Below are positions 7,321 to 14,944 of a DNA stretch of 24,736 nt, piece after piece. The stretch covers positions 1 through 24,736 of the forward strand of contig CANEXR010000008.1 of assembly GCA_947443815.1 (NCBI GenBank). The letters are read 5' to 3'. Below the pieces are notes generated by a model. The model worked only from the letters and a program-made list of their open reading frames with translations. It did no database searches and was not told the origin of the DNA. This stretch comes from Flavobacteriaceae bacterium (lineage in GTDB: Bacteria; Bacteroidota; Bacteroidia; Flavobacteriales; Flavobacteriaceae). Made by a program: the position numbers and the translations under genes. Numbering within the stretch: position 1 is the first letter of the stretch; each line of letters starts with the position of its first letter.

Positions 7321-8010
7321 CTATAAATTCAAAACAAAATCGTTTAATAATTTAGCATCGTATTTTTCTTTGTCAAAGGTATAAAGGTAAGAGCCTTTTC
7401 TAGAGGACATCATATCTTTCTCGTCCAATTTGATTAAAATATCTAAGGAATTTATTTTACTAATAAAATTTCGTTTGTCTAATTCTTTGCTTAAAATGGC
7501 TTCATACAATTCTAATAGCTGACGCATGGTGAATTTTTCTGGCAAAAGTTCAAAACCAACTGGTTTGATAGAAGTTCTGTAGCGCAATCGTCGAATAGCA
7601 TGGCGTAACATGGTATCGTGGTCAAAAATTAATTTGGGTGCATTGGCTACACTAAACCATTGGGCATGATAATTTTGAATTAATTCTGCATTGTGATTTT
7701 CAATATTGATTAAGGCATAATAGGCAACCGAAATGGTTCTTTCTACAGGATCCCGATCAATCTCACTGTAAGCGTGCAATTGTTCCATATAAATATCCTG
7801 AAGACCCGTATAACGATCCAAAATCCGGATGGCTGCGGAGTCTAAAACCTCCTCTTTTTTAAGAAAGCCTCCTATTAATGACCATTTCCCTTTTTCCGGT
7901 TCAAAATCTCTTTTGATTAAAAGGATTTTTAGTCCCTCATCATCAAAACCAAAAATGATACAATCTACAGCAAGTAAAACTTTGTCTGCTGTGGTATAAC
8001 TATTTAACAT
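7321..8010 (-). CDS. araR: AraR-type Nudix-related transcriptional regulator (NrtR family)
   Basis: A 229-residue protein with a Nudix-like N-terminal domain and a C-terminal winged helix. The degenerate Nudix box at about residues 46-70, IGGFLKKEEVLDSAAIRILD then RYTGL, lacks the glutamates of the REUxEE core, so hydrolase activity is unlikely and the fold probably senses a ligand. The C-terminal part from about residue 155 (KFTMRQLLELYEAILSKELD, then RNFISKI) is the winged helix typical of NrtR-like regulators. In Bacteroides an L-arabinose regulator of exactly this family controls arabinose genes, and here it sits between an arabinan locus and pentose-phosphate genes. Its own promoter region carries one of the six palindromes, implying autoregulation. 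Start 8010 is preceded by a purine-rich AGTAAGG. The arabinose ligand is inferred from family and context. Confidence 0.87.
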   Translation of the reverse strand: MLNSYTTADKVLLAVDCIIFGFDDEGLKILLIKRDFEPEKGKWSLIGGFLKKEEVLDSAAIRILDRYTGLQDIYMEQLHAYSEIDRDPVERTISVAYYALINIENHNAELIQNYHAQWFSVANAPKLIFDHDTMLRHAIRRLRYRTSIKPVGFELLPEKFTMRQLLELYEAILSKELDKRNFISKINSLDILIKLDEKDMMSSRKGSYLYTFDKEKYDAKLLNDFVLNL

Positions 8011-8068
8011 CCTTACTCTTTTTTTTCACGGTAAATATAACAACTTCCTTAAAAGTTTCATAATATAT

Positions 8069-8087
8069 TAATGTGGATTTTACACTT
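8069..8087. promoter_or_regulatory. Candidate AraR operator 3 (araR autoregulation)
   Basis: TAATGTGGATTTTACACTT, arms TAATGT and ACACTT with a 7-bp spacer. It is the most divergent of the six copies and lies 59 bp upstream of the araR start. Confidence 0.68.
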
Positions 8088-8255
8088 CGTCAGATTAGTC
8101 AGAGAAAAACACCTTCTTTAAAACTATCAAATCCTTTTTTAAATAATTGATTAAAAATTACTGCTTCCCAATTATATGCAAAAAAGAAAAAGCATTTTGA
8201 GATAAAAATAGCATTCTCCAAAGTCTCTGTTTAGCAATTAAATCCTTTTTTTTTG

Positions 8256-8292
8256 ATTTCAAACGTTTTACACTACCGAAAACGTTTGAAAT
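8256..8292. promoter_or_regulatory. Paired LacI-type operator (two AAACGTTT cores)
   Basis: ATTTCAAACGTTTT (8256-8269) and AAAACGTTTGAAAT (8279-8292) are exact reverse complements with a 9-bp spacer. Each arm also holds the self-palindrome AAACGTTT (8261-8268 and 8280-8287), the core typical of LacI-family operators. The two centres are 19 bp apart, close to two helical turns. No LacI-family gene is in the window. A transcribed hairpin is the alternative reading. Confidence 0.5.
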
Positions 8293-8515
8293 GAATTTTA
8301 AAAGTAGTTTTTATAGTACAAAAAACATTGATAAAATTTTGAAATAACAACTTTAACAGTCCTTTTTGGGTAAAAAATTCGATCATTTTAATTTTTTTTT
8401 ACTCTTTTTTTAAGAAAGTTTTTTTACATAAATGTTCACTTTTTCATTTAAAAACTACGCTTTTAACTAAATAAAATGCAAAAAAGCATCTTTTTTTAAA
8501 AAAAGTACAATATTT

Positions 8516-8534
8516 AAATGTGTATTTTACACTT
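8516..8534. promoter_or_regulatory. Candidate AraR operator 4 (susC, distal)
   Basis: AAATGTGTATTTTACACTT, arms AAATGT and ACACTT with a 7-bp spacer, 99 bp upstream of operator 5 measured start to start. Confidence 0.75.
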
Positions 8535-8580
8535 AATTTGCAAAATGTGTTTTTTTAAATCATTTTTTTTATGGTATTAA

Positions 8581-8613
8581 TTTGTTTTTGTGGATTTTTT
8601 TTAATTAAATTTA
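8581..8613 (+). promoter_or_regulatory. Candidate susC promoter
   Basis: TAAATTTA (8606-8613) differs by one base from TAnnTTTG. TTTG occurs at 8581-8584 and 8587-8590 (spacers of 21 and 15 bp). Operator 5 starts 2 bp after the -7 box, the same geometry as at tkt and the T9SS gene. The leader to the ATG at 8658 would be about 40 nt. The match is imperfect and a different start is possible. Confidence 0.35.
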
Positions 8614-8614
8614 C

Positions 8615-8633
8615 AAATGTAAAACACACACTT
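8615..8633. promoter_or_regulatory. Candidate AraR operator 5 (susC, proximal)
   Basis: AAATGTAAAACACACACTT, arms AAATGT and ACACTT with a 7-bp spacer, 24 bp before the chosen susC start. Confidence 0.7.
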
Positions 8634-8657
8634 ATAATTAACCATAATAAAAACAAT

Positions 8658-11600
8658 ATGATAACAACCAAACAATTATTTTTTTATTGCCACTTTTTAT
8701 TACCAAAAAGAGAATGGCTCTTAGCAATAGTAATGATGCTATTTTCTTCTTATACTATTTCAGCACAAAATGATAAAACGATTACCGGAATTGTAACTTC
8801 CGAAAAAGATGCATTACCAATGCCAGGTGTTAATGTTTTAATTAAAGGAACAAAAACAGTTGTTGTAACTGGATTTGGTGGTGAATATGAAATAAAAGCT
8901 TCCGCAAATGACATTCTTGTTTTCTCTTACATAGGCTCTACTAATAAAGAGGTAACTGTAGGTAATCAAACTAAAATTAACGTTGCCTTAAATGAGGATG
9001 TTAATAAACTTGATGAAGTAGTCGTTATTGGATACGGAACACAAAAGAAATCTGACCTTTCGGGCTCGGTTGGTGTTGTAAACATGGAATCTGCCAAAAA
9101 AACAGTAACCTATGATGCTGCAAAAATGCTTCAGGGACAAGTTGCTGGTGTTACAGTACAATCATCTGGTGAGCCAGGTGGGTTTGTAAACATTAAAATT
9201 AGAGGACTTAACTCTTTTAGCAACAACAATCCACTTTTTGTAATTGACGGAATGATCGTAGATGCTCCATTTGATTTTGCCCCTGGCGATATCGAGTCCA
9301 TGCAAGTACTTAAAGATGCTTCATCAGCAGCTATTTACGGTGTTCGTGGTGCTAATGGTGTTGTCATTATTACAACCAAAAAAGGAAAATCAGGAAAACT
9401 AGCCATTAAATACAAATCACTTGTAGGTTTTCAAAATGTGGCTAAAAAATGGTCCGTAACAGATAGAGTTGGATACCAAACAATCACTAGTGCTGCTGAA
9501 GCAAATGCTGGATTAAGCATTGCTCCCGGAAATGACCCTAATAACAGCTCTTACATTAATAATGTAAATACAAATTGGCAAGATGCTGCTTATGAGACTG
9601 GTGTTATAGAAAACCATTCGTTAGCTTTTAATGGTGGTGCTGAAGAATTGGCTTATAATATGAATATGGATTATTTCAAGAATACTAGTTATATCAAATC
9701 GCCACAAGATTATGAAAGATTGTCTATGAATATGAATTTGAATGGGAAAAAAGGAAAATTCAAATACGGTACTAAAATAGGATTTACACAATCTGACAAA
9801 GAAAACTTCAACAGTTATGTAGGAGAGACTGCAATTGCTGCTTTGGTAGGAGCTATTCCAACCATGCCAGTTTATGACGAAAACAGATTAGGAGGATATG
9901 GTGGAACAACCAACTTGACACAAAGAGCTATCTCACTTAACGTTATCGGATTTAATAATTTAATCACAAATACTGGAAAAAGAGACCGTTTCATTGGTAA
10001 TATCTGGGGTGAATATGAAATTGTTAAAGGATTAAAATATAAAATCGATGCTAGTTTTGACCGTTTGGACTATCAAAACCGAAAATTTGTTCCACAAAGT
10101 GATTTAGGTTGGTATTATATCACTACTAAAGAAGAAGCTTCTCTAGATGTTTCAACGGGTAGCGAAACTAAAACTTTCTTAAATAATTTGTTAACCTATT
10201 CATTAGATGTTAAAAAACATAAATTTGATGTTCTTGCAGGTTGGGTTCAAGAAAGCAAAGATTATTACAACCATTGGTCAAGAGGTGTAGGATATGATTC
10301 AGGTGAAATTAGTCATTTAGAATATGCAGATGATACAAGCACTGGCGAATCTGAAACTACAATTAAAGGCGCTTCATACATAAGCAGAATCAATTACTCT
10401 TTTGACGATCGTTATTTGTTTCAAGCCAACTTTAGACAAGATAAATCATCTTTATTTAGCGAAAATTACAATACTGCAAATGCCTACTCTTTCTCAGGAG
10501 CTTGGAAATTGAGCAATGAAAAATTCATTCATTTACCAGAATGGATTAACACTGTCAAATTAAGAGGTAGTTATGGTAAATTAGGAAACAACACTATTTC
10601 TCCATATTTCTTCGCTACAACAATCAATAGTTTTGCGGGTTATGATTTCAATAACCAATTAGCTCCAGGAACAACAGTTGTAAGTTCTTACGATCCAAAT
10701 GTACATTGGGAAGACAACAAAACTACAGATGTAGCACTTGAACTTGGAATGCTGAACAACGATTTACAGTTTACAGCTGAATATTATGTAAAAAATTCCA
10801 CGAATCTTTTAATTGGTGTTCCATTACCGTATTCTACAGGTGCTTTTCCTGCAAGTATTACAACAAATGCTGGTGCAATGAGAAATAAAGGTTTTGAATT
10901 TGCTGCAAGTTATAACAACAATCATCATGCTTTCAAATATAACATTTCAGCCAATTTAGGGACTTTGAAAAATGAAGTATTAAAAATTGGTATCAATGGA
11001 AATCCAATCTATGGTGCTGCTTCAAAAACAGAAGTGGGAAGATCAATGGGTGAAATTTATGCTTATGAAACGGATGGGATTTTCCAAAGTGCTGCCGAAA
11101 TTGCTGCCGCTCCAACACAAACAAATGCTGGAATTGGAGATATTAAATTCAAAGACATCAATGGAGATGGTATGATTAGTGATCTTGATAGAACTTTTCA
11201 AGGAGTTACAATTCCAAAATACAGTTATGGTATGAACTTTAGTGGTTCTTATAAAAACTGGGATATCTCTATGTTTTGGCAAGGTAGCGGTGGAAACAAA
11301 GTTTTCAACAGCATCTACCGTAATTTAATGGCGGGACAATATGGTAACCACAGTACAGATATGCTAAATTATTGGACTCCTACCAATACAAATACTAATG
11401 TACCTCGTCCAATTATTGGTGATCCAAATGCGAACGGAAGAGACTCTAACCGATTCATTGAAAAAGGAGACTACCTAAAATTACAAACTATGGAAATTGG
11501 ATATGAAATTCCAGTTCCTGCCAAAAGTTTTGTTCAAAAAGCAAAAGTGTATGTAAATGGGCAAAACCTATTCACTATTACTAAATATAAAGGAGGGGAT

Positions 11601-11702
11601 CCTGATTTTAATAGCAACGACGGATCGTTCTCAAGAGGATATGACGGAGGTTCTTTTCCAAATCCTAGAACTGTCTCTTTAGGACTTGAAGTAAATTTTT
11701 AA
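8658..11702 (+). CDS. SusC/RagA-family TonB-dependent outer-membrane transporter
   Basis: A 1014-residue importer for oligosaccharides, here most likely arabino-oligosaccharides. After a signal peptide ending near SYTISAQ (about residue 37) comes a carboxypeptidase-D-regulatory-like domain (ITGIVTSEKDALPMPGVNVLIKG). The TonB-box-like DEVVVIGYGTQKK follows at residues 119-131. The plug contains LQGQVAGVTVQSSGEPGG, IRGLNSFSNNNPLFVIDG and DIESMQVLKDASSAAIYGVRGANGVVIITTKKGK, and a long beta-barrel ends in LEVNF with a terminal Phe. Start 8658 (MITTKQLFF) is preferred to the in-frame ATG at 8571, because the longer version would place an operator and the likely promoter inside the coding region and delay the signal peptide. 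It heads the locus, with susD 31 bp downstream. Confidence 0.94.
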   Translation: MITTKQLFFYCHFLLPKREWLLAIVMMLFSSYTISAQNDKTITGIVTSEKDALPMPGVNVLIKGTKTVVVTGFGGEYEIKASANDILVFSYIGSTNKEVTVGNQTKINVALNEDVNKLDEVVVIGYGTQKKSDLSGSVGVVNMESAKKTVTYDAAKMLQGQVAGVTVQSSGEPGGFVNIKIRGLNSFSNNNPLFVIDGMIVDAPFDFAPGDIESMQVLKDASSAAIYGVRGANGVVIITTKKGKSGKLAIKYKSLVGFQNVAKKWSVTDRVGYQTITSAAEANAGLSIAPGNDPNNSSYINNVNTNWQDAAYETGVIENHSLAFNGGAEELAYNMNMDYFKNTSYIKSPQDYERLSMNMNLNGKKGKFKYGTKIGFTQSDKENFNSYVGETAIAALVGAIPTMPVYDENRLGGYGGTTNLTQRAISLNVIGFNNLITNTGKRDRFIGNIWGEYEIVKGLKYKIDASFDRLDYQNRKFVPQSDLGWYYITTKEEASLDVSTGSETKTFLNNLLTYSLDVKKHKFDVLAGWVQESKDYYNHWSRGVGYDSGEISHLEYADDTSTGESETTIKGASYISRINYSFDDRYLFQANFRQDKSSLFSENYNTANAYSFSGAWKLSNEKFIHLPEWINTVKLRGSYGKLGNNTISPYFFATTINSFAGYDFNNQLAPGTTVVSSYDPNVHWEDNKTTDVALELGMLNNDLQFTAEYYVKNSTNLLIGVPLPYSTGAFPASITTNAGAMRNKGFEFAASYNNNHHAFKYNISANLGTLKNEVLKIGINGNPIYGAASKTEVGRSMGEIYAYETDGIFQSAAEIAAAPTQTNAGIGDIKFKDINGDGMISDLDRTFQGVTIPKYSYGMNFSGSYKNWDISMFWQGSGGNKVFNSIYRNLMAGQYGNHSTDMLNYWTPTNTNTNVPRPIIGDPNANGRDSNRFIEKGDYLKLQTMEIGYEIPVPAKSFVQKAKVYVNGQNLFTITKYKGGDPDFNSNDGSFSRGYDGGSFPNPRTVSLGLEVNF

Positions 11703-11733
11703 AATTAGCAAAACCAATTAAAAACGAATCAAA

Positions 11734-13296
11734 ATGAAATATAATATATTTAATTATCTAGCTGGTTTCTTTGCACTAGCAATTGTAACAACAAGTTGTG
11801 TTAACAATGAAGATTTAGTTCAGCTTGACCCTAATAATAATGCCGTGGATTCCTTCTGGAAAACAGATGATGACGCTATAAAAGGGGTAAATGCTGCTTA
11901 CGGAAGTTTACTTACCGATGGAACTTATATGAGAAGTACTCCTTTATTATTAGATTTAAAAGGAGATGACACAAGAAGTAATAGTCCATGGGATGCGATG
12001 TATAATGTAGGTCGTTTTAACTCAAATGTTTCTAATTCTGCCATATATGGTTGGGCTTATGAAACGTACTATCAAGGTATTTATCGTGCCAATCAAGTAC
12101 TTACCAATGTGCCAAATATTGCTATGACTGATGCTGCACTTAAAAACAGAATTCTTGGACAAGCCTATTTCTTGAGAGGATTGTATTTATTTCATGCGGT
12201 AAATTTATTTCAAAATGTACCCGTACCAACAGAAATTGCTGCTTTCTACCCACAAAAAACAAATGAAGAAGGTTGGGCTCAAGTGATTGCTGATTTCAAA
12301 GCGGCAGCTGATTTGCTTCCAACAACCTATGACAATGTAACTGGTTTAGATGCAGGCCAAAAAGGTCGCGCTACAAAAGGAGCTGCGTTAGGATATTTAG
12401 GAAAAGCTTATTTGTTTACCAAAGACTTTACAAATGCAAAAACAACTTTCAAACAAGTTATTGATTTGGGTGTTTATTCATTAGTATCCAATTACCGTGA
12501 TAACTTTACAGACACAAACGAAAACAACTCAGAATCACTATTCGAAGTACAATTCAGTAGAGCTGCTGGTGGTGTAGATTTAGGTTGGGGTGGCGCTCCC
12601 GCTTCAGGATGGGGAAAAACATCTGCAAGAGCAATTACTTATGCACCAAGAGCATTCGGATGGACAGATGTTAACCCAACTAGAACCTTATTCAATGAAT
12701 TTCACGATGAATTAACAACATCAGGTGCAGTTGACCCTCGTTTGGACGCAACCATGTTTTATAACAAACCAGGTGGTATGCAACTTTATGGCCAGGATTT
12801 TGCAACTTTCTATGCTAATAACCCATCCGATTTAAACAATTTATTTTGTAGAAAATACGAAAACTCAGATGGAAATTATGCTAATGAATTTGATTGGCGT
12901 TCTGGAATCAATGAGCGTATTTTAAGATATGCTGATATCTTGTTGATGTATGCAGAATGTTTGAATGAAACAGGAGATACACCCGGTGCATATACTTATA
13001 TTCAAATGGTTAGAAGTCGCGCAGGATTGCCTAACTTGAGCACTGCAAAACCAGGATTAAGTCAAGAAGGAATGAGAGACCAAATTGGACATGAAAGATT
13101 CTTAGAATTCCCTCTTGAAGGACACCGTTTTGACGATATTCGTAGATGGGGATGGTTACAAAACCCAACAAAATTAGCTTGGTTAAAATCTAGAGATGAT
13201 GAGTTTAACTCGTATGCAGCAGGAAGAGAGTTTTTCCCAATACCACAATTAGAAATGGATAACAATCCGGGAACCATTCAAAACAGTGGTTATTAA
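11734..13296 (+). CDS. SusD/RagB-family substrate-binding lipoprotein
   Basis: A 520-residue outer-membrane lipoprotein that caps the SusC barrel and captures glycans at the surface. The signal peptide MKYNIFNYLAGFFALAIVTT ends in a lipobox with Cys22, followed by VNNEDLVQLDPNN. Typical SusD features are the N-terminal LDPNNNAVDSFWKTDDDAIKGVNAAY, helical TPR-like repeats (ILGQAYFLRGLYLFHAVNLF; KGAALGYLGKAYLF) and the C-terminal block ILRYADILLMYAEC, IQMVRSRAGLPNL, GHERFLEFPLEGHRFDDIRRW and REFFPIPQLEMDNN. It is paired with the SusC gene 31 bp upstream, and the pair probably forms one transporter complex for arabinan fragments. Specificity comes from the neighbours, not from this sequence. Confidence 0.95.
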   Translation: MKYNIFNYLAGFFALAIVTTSCVNNEDLVQLDPNNNAVDSFWKTDDDAIKGVNAAYGSLLTDGTYMRSTPLLLDLKGDDTRSNSPWDAMYNVGRFNSNVSNSAIYGWAYETYYQGIYRANQVLTNVPNIAMTDAALKNRILGQAYFLRGLYLFHAVNLFQNVPVPTEIAAFYPQKTNEEGWAQVIADFKAAADLLPTTYDNVTGLDAGQKGRATKGAALGYLGKAYLFTKDFTNAKTTFKQVIDLGVYSLVSNYRDNFTDTNENNSESLFEVQFSRAAGGVDLGWGGAPASGWGKTSARAITYAPRAFGWTDVNPTRTLFNEFHDELTTSGAVDPRLDATMFYNKPGGMQLYGQDFATFYANNPSDLNNLFCRKYENSDGNYANEFDWRSGINERILRYADILLMYAECLNETGDTPGAYTYIQMVRSRAGLPNLSTAKPGLSQEGMRDQIGHERFLEFPLEGHRFDDIRRWGWLQNPTKLAWLKSRDDEFNSYAAGREFFPIPQLEMDNNPGTIQNSGY

Positions 13297-13327
13297 TACC
13301 ATTTAAGTTAGTTAGTTAGCATTTTTT

Positions 13328-13369
13328 AATATCATGTGGTAAGCTTTCAATAGTTTACCATGTGATATT
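13328..13369 (+). other. Intercistronic RNA hairpin between susD and GH51
   Basis: AATATCATGTGGTAA (13328-13342) pairs with TTACCATGTGATATT (13355-13369) over 15 positions, two of them G-U wobbles, with a 12-nt loop. There is no T-run after it, so I read it as an mRNA stabiliser, processing site or partial attenuator rather than a full terminator. The wobble pairs favour a role in RNA. Confidence 0.6.
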
Positions 13370-13385
13370 ATAAATTAAAATCAAT

Positions 13386-14933
13386 ATGAAAAAAGCCTTA
13401 TTAATCTTATTTATTTTTACTTTTTGTAATCAAACCAGTTTTGCACAAAAAGAAACAACAGTACTTACTATAAAAAATACTGTAAATGCTCCTATTATCA
13501 ACAAAAATATCTACGGTCATTTTGCTGAACATTTGGGAAGGTGCATTTATGGAGGGTTTTATGTGGGGGATACCTCAAAAATTGCCAATACAGATGGCGT
13601 TCGTAATGATATTATTGATGCTTTAAAAAAATTAAAAATTCCAAATCTACGCTGGCCTGGAGGCTGTTTTGCAGACACCTACCACTGGAAAGACGGGATT
13701 GGACCAAAAGAAAACAGACCAACCATGGTCAACAAATGGTGGGGTGGCGTTACCGAAGACAATAGCTTTGGTACACATGACTTTTTGAACTTATGCGAAG
13801 TATTGGGTGCAGAACCCTATCTTTCAGGAAATGTTGGTAGTGGAACCGTACAAGAACTTGCAGACTGGGTACAATATGCCAATTTTGGTGGTAAAAGCCC
13901 CATGAGCGATTTGCGTAAAGAAAATGGAAGAACGGCTCCTTGGAAAGTAAAAATCTGGGGAATTGGAAACGAAGCCTGGGGTTGTGGTGGTAATATGAAA
14001 CCCGATTATTATGCTGATGAATATAGAAAATATGCTACATTCATGTCTGATTGGGAAAACACAGGTGGATTGATGCGTATAGCTTCTGGAGCTAGTGATG
14101 CCGATTACAACTGGACCGAAACCTTAATGAAAAATATTCCAGGAAATATGTTGGGTGGTGTTGCCATGCATCATTATTCCGTAATCGAATGGAATAAAAA
14201 AGGCGATGGAGTCGATTTTACCGAAGGGCAATATTTCACTACTATGAAAGAGGCTTTAAAAATGGATGAACTCATCACTAACCATGCTGCCATTATGGAC
14301 AAATACGATCCTGAGCAAAAAATTGCCTTAGTTGTAGATGAATGGGGAGGCTGGTATGATGTAGAAAAAGGAACAAATCCTGGATTCTTGTACCAACAAA
14401 ATACCATGAGAGATGCTGTTTTAGCTGGTGCAACTCTTAATATTTTTAACAACCATGCTAACAGAGTTCGTATGGCTAACTTAGCACAATGTGTCAATGT
14501 TCTACAAGCTGTTATCCTAACCGATAAAGCCAAAATGATTTTGACTCCAACCTACCACGTTATGCAATTGTATAGTGTTCATCAGGATGCGCAACTATTA
14601 CCTATTACTATACAATCCCCTGTTTATACCTATAATGGCGAAACACTTCCTGCTTTGTCAGCTTCGGCATCCAAAGACAAAATGGGATTAGTACATATTT
14701 CTCTTGTAAATATTGATTCTAAAAAAGAAAACACAGTAGAAATTGACCTTAATGAGCTTGGAATCAAATCCGTATCTGGTCAAATCATAGCGTCATCAAA
14801 ATTGCAAGATTTCAATTCATTTGATAATCCAACAAAAATTCAACCCATCGCTTTCAAAGGGTTTGAAATAAAAAAAGGAAAACTAAAAATTACAATCCCT
14901 GCATTTTCTGTAGTTGTTTTAGAAGGCAAATAA
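13386..14933 (+). CDS. GH51 alpha-L-arabinofuranosidase
   Basis: A 515-residue exported enzyme that removes terminal alpha-L-arabinofuranosyl units from arabinan or arabino-oligosaccharides with retention. The signal peptide MKKALLILFIFTFCNQTSFA has no lipobox, so a periplasmic location is likely. The family signature is clear: IYGHFAEHLGRCIYGGFYVG near residue 40, LRWPGGCFADTYHWKDGIGP near 94, acid/base Glu196 in WGIGNEAWGCGG and nucleophile Glu319 in VVDEWGGWYDVE. A C-terminal beta domain ends PAFSVVVLEGK. The length is typical of the compact GH51 type. It lies 89 bp after susD across the hairpin and only 11 bp before the next gene. Confidence 0.95.
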   Translation: MKKALLILFIFTFCNQTSFAQKETTVLTIKNTVNAPIINKNIYGHFAEHLGRCIYGGFYVGDTSKIANTDGVRNDIIDALKKLKIPNLRWPGGCFADTYHWKDGIGPKENRPTMVNKWWGGVTEDNSFGTHDFLNLCEVLGAEPYLSGNVGSGTVQELADWVQYANFGGKSPMSDLRKENGRTAPWKVKIWGIGNEAWGCGGNMKPDYYADEYRKYATFMSDWENTGGLMRIASGASDADYNWTETLMKNIPGNMLGGVAMHHYSVIEWNKKGDGVDFTEGQYFTTMKEALKMDELITNHAAIMDKYDPEQKIALVVDEWGGWYDVEKGTNPGFLYQQNTMRDAVLAGATLNIFNNHANRVRMANLAQCVNVLQAVILTDKAKMILTPTYHVMQLYSVHQDAQLLPITIQSPVYTYNGETLPALSASASKDKMGLVHISLVNIDSKKENTVEIDLNELGIKSVSGQIIASSKLQDFNSFDNPTKIQPIAFKGFEIKKGKLKITIPAFSVVVLEGK

Positions 14934-14944
14934 AAAACACGATA

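Larger units (their letters stand above)
8011..8657. other. 647-bp divergent regulatory gap between araR and susC
   Basis: No gene seen; the only long frame is an upstream extension of susC from 8571 that I reject. Contents in order: AraR operator 3 (8069-8087), a paired AAACGTTT element (8256-8292), very AT-rich DNA with long T and A runs (about 8330-8515), AraR operator 4 (8516-8534), and a candidate promoter with AraR operator 5 (8581-8633). Confidence 0.7.

Noticed and set aside
8478..8497. ATGC-A6-GCAT followed by T-run as a terminator
   Set aside because: The stem has only 4 bp; likely a by-product of A/T-rich composition.
8571..8657. Longer SusC start at 8571
   Set aside because: The region contains AraR operator 5 and a likely promoter; the signal peptide is complete from 8658.
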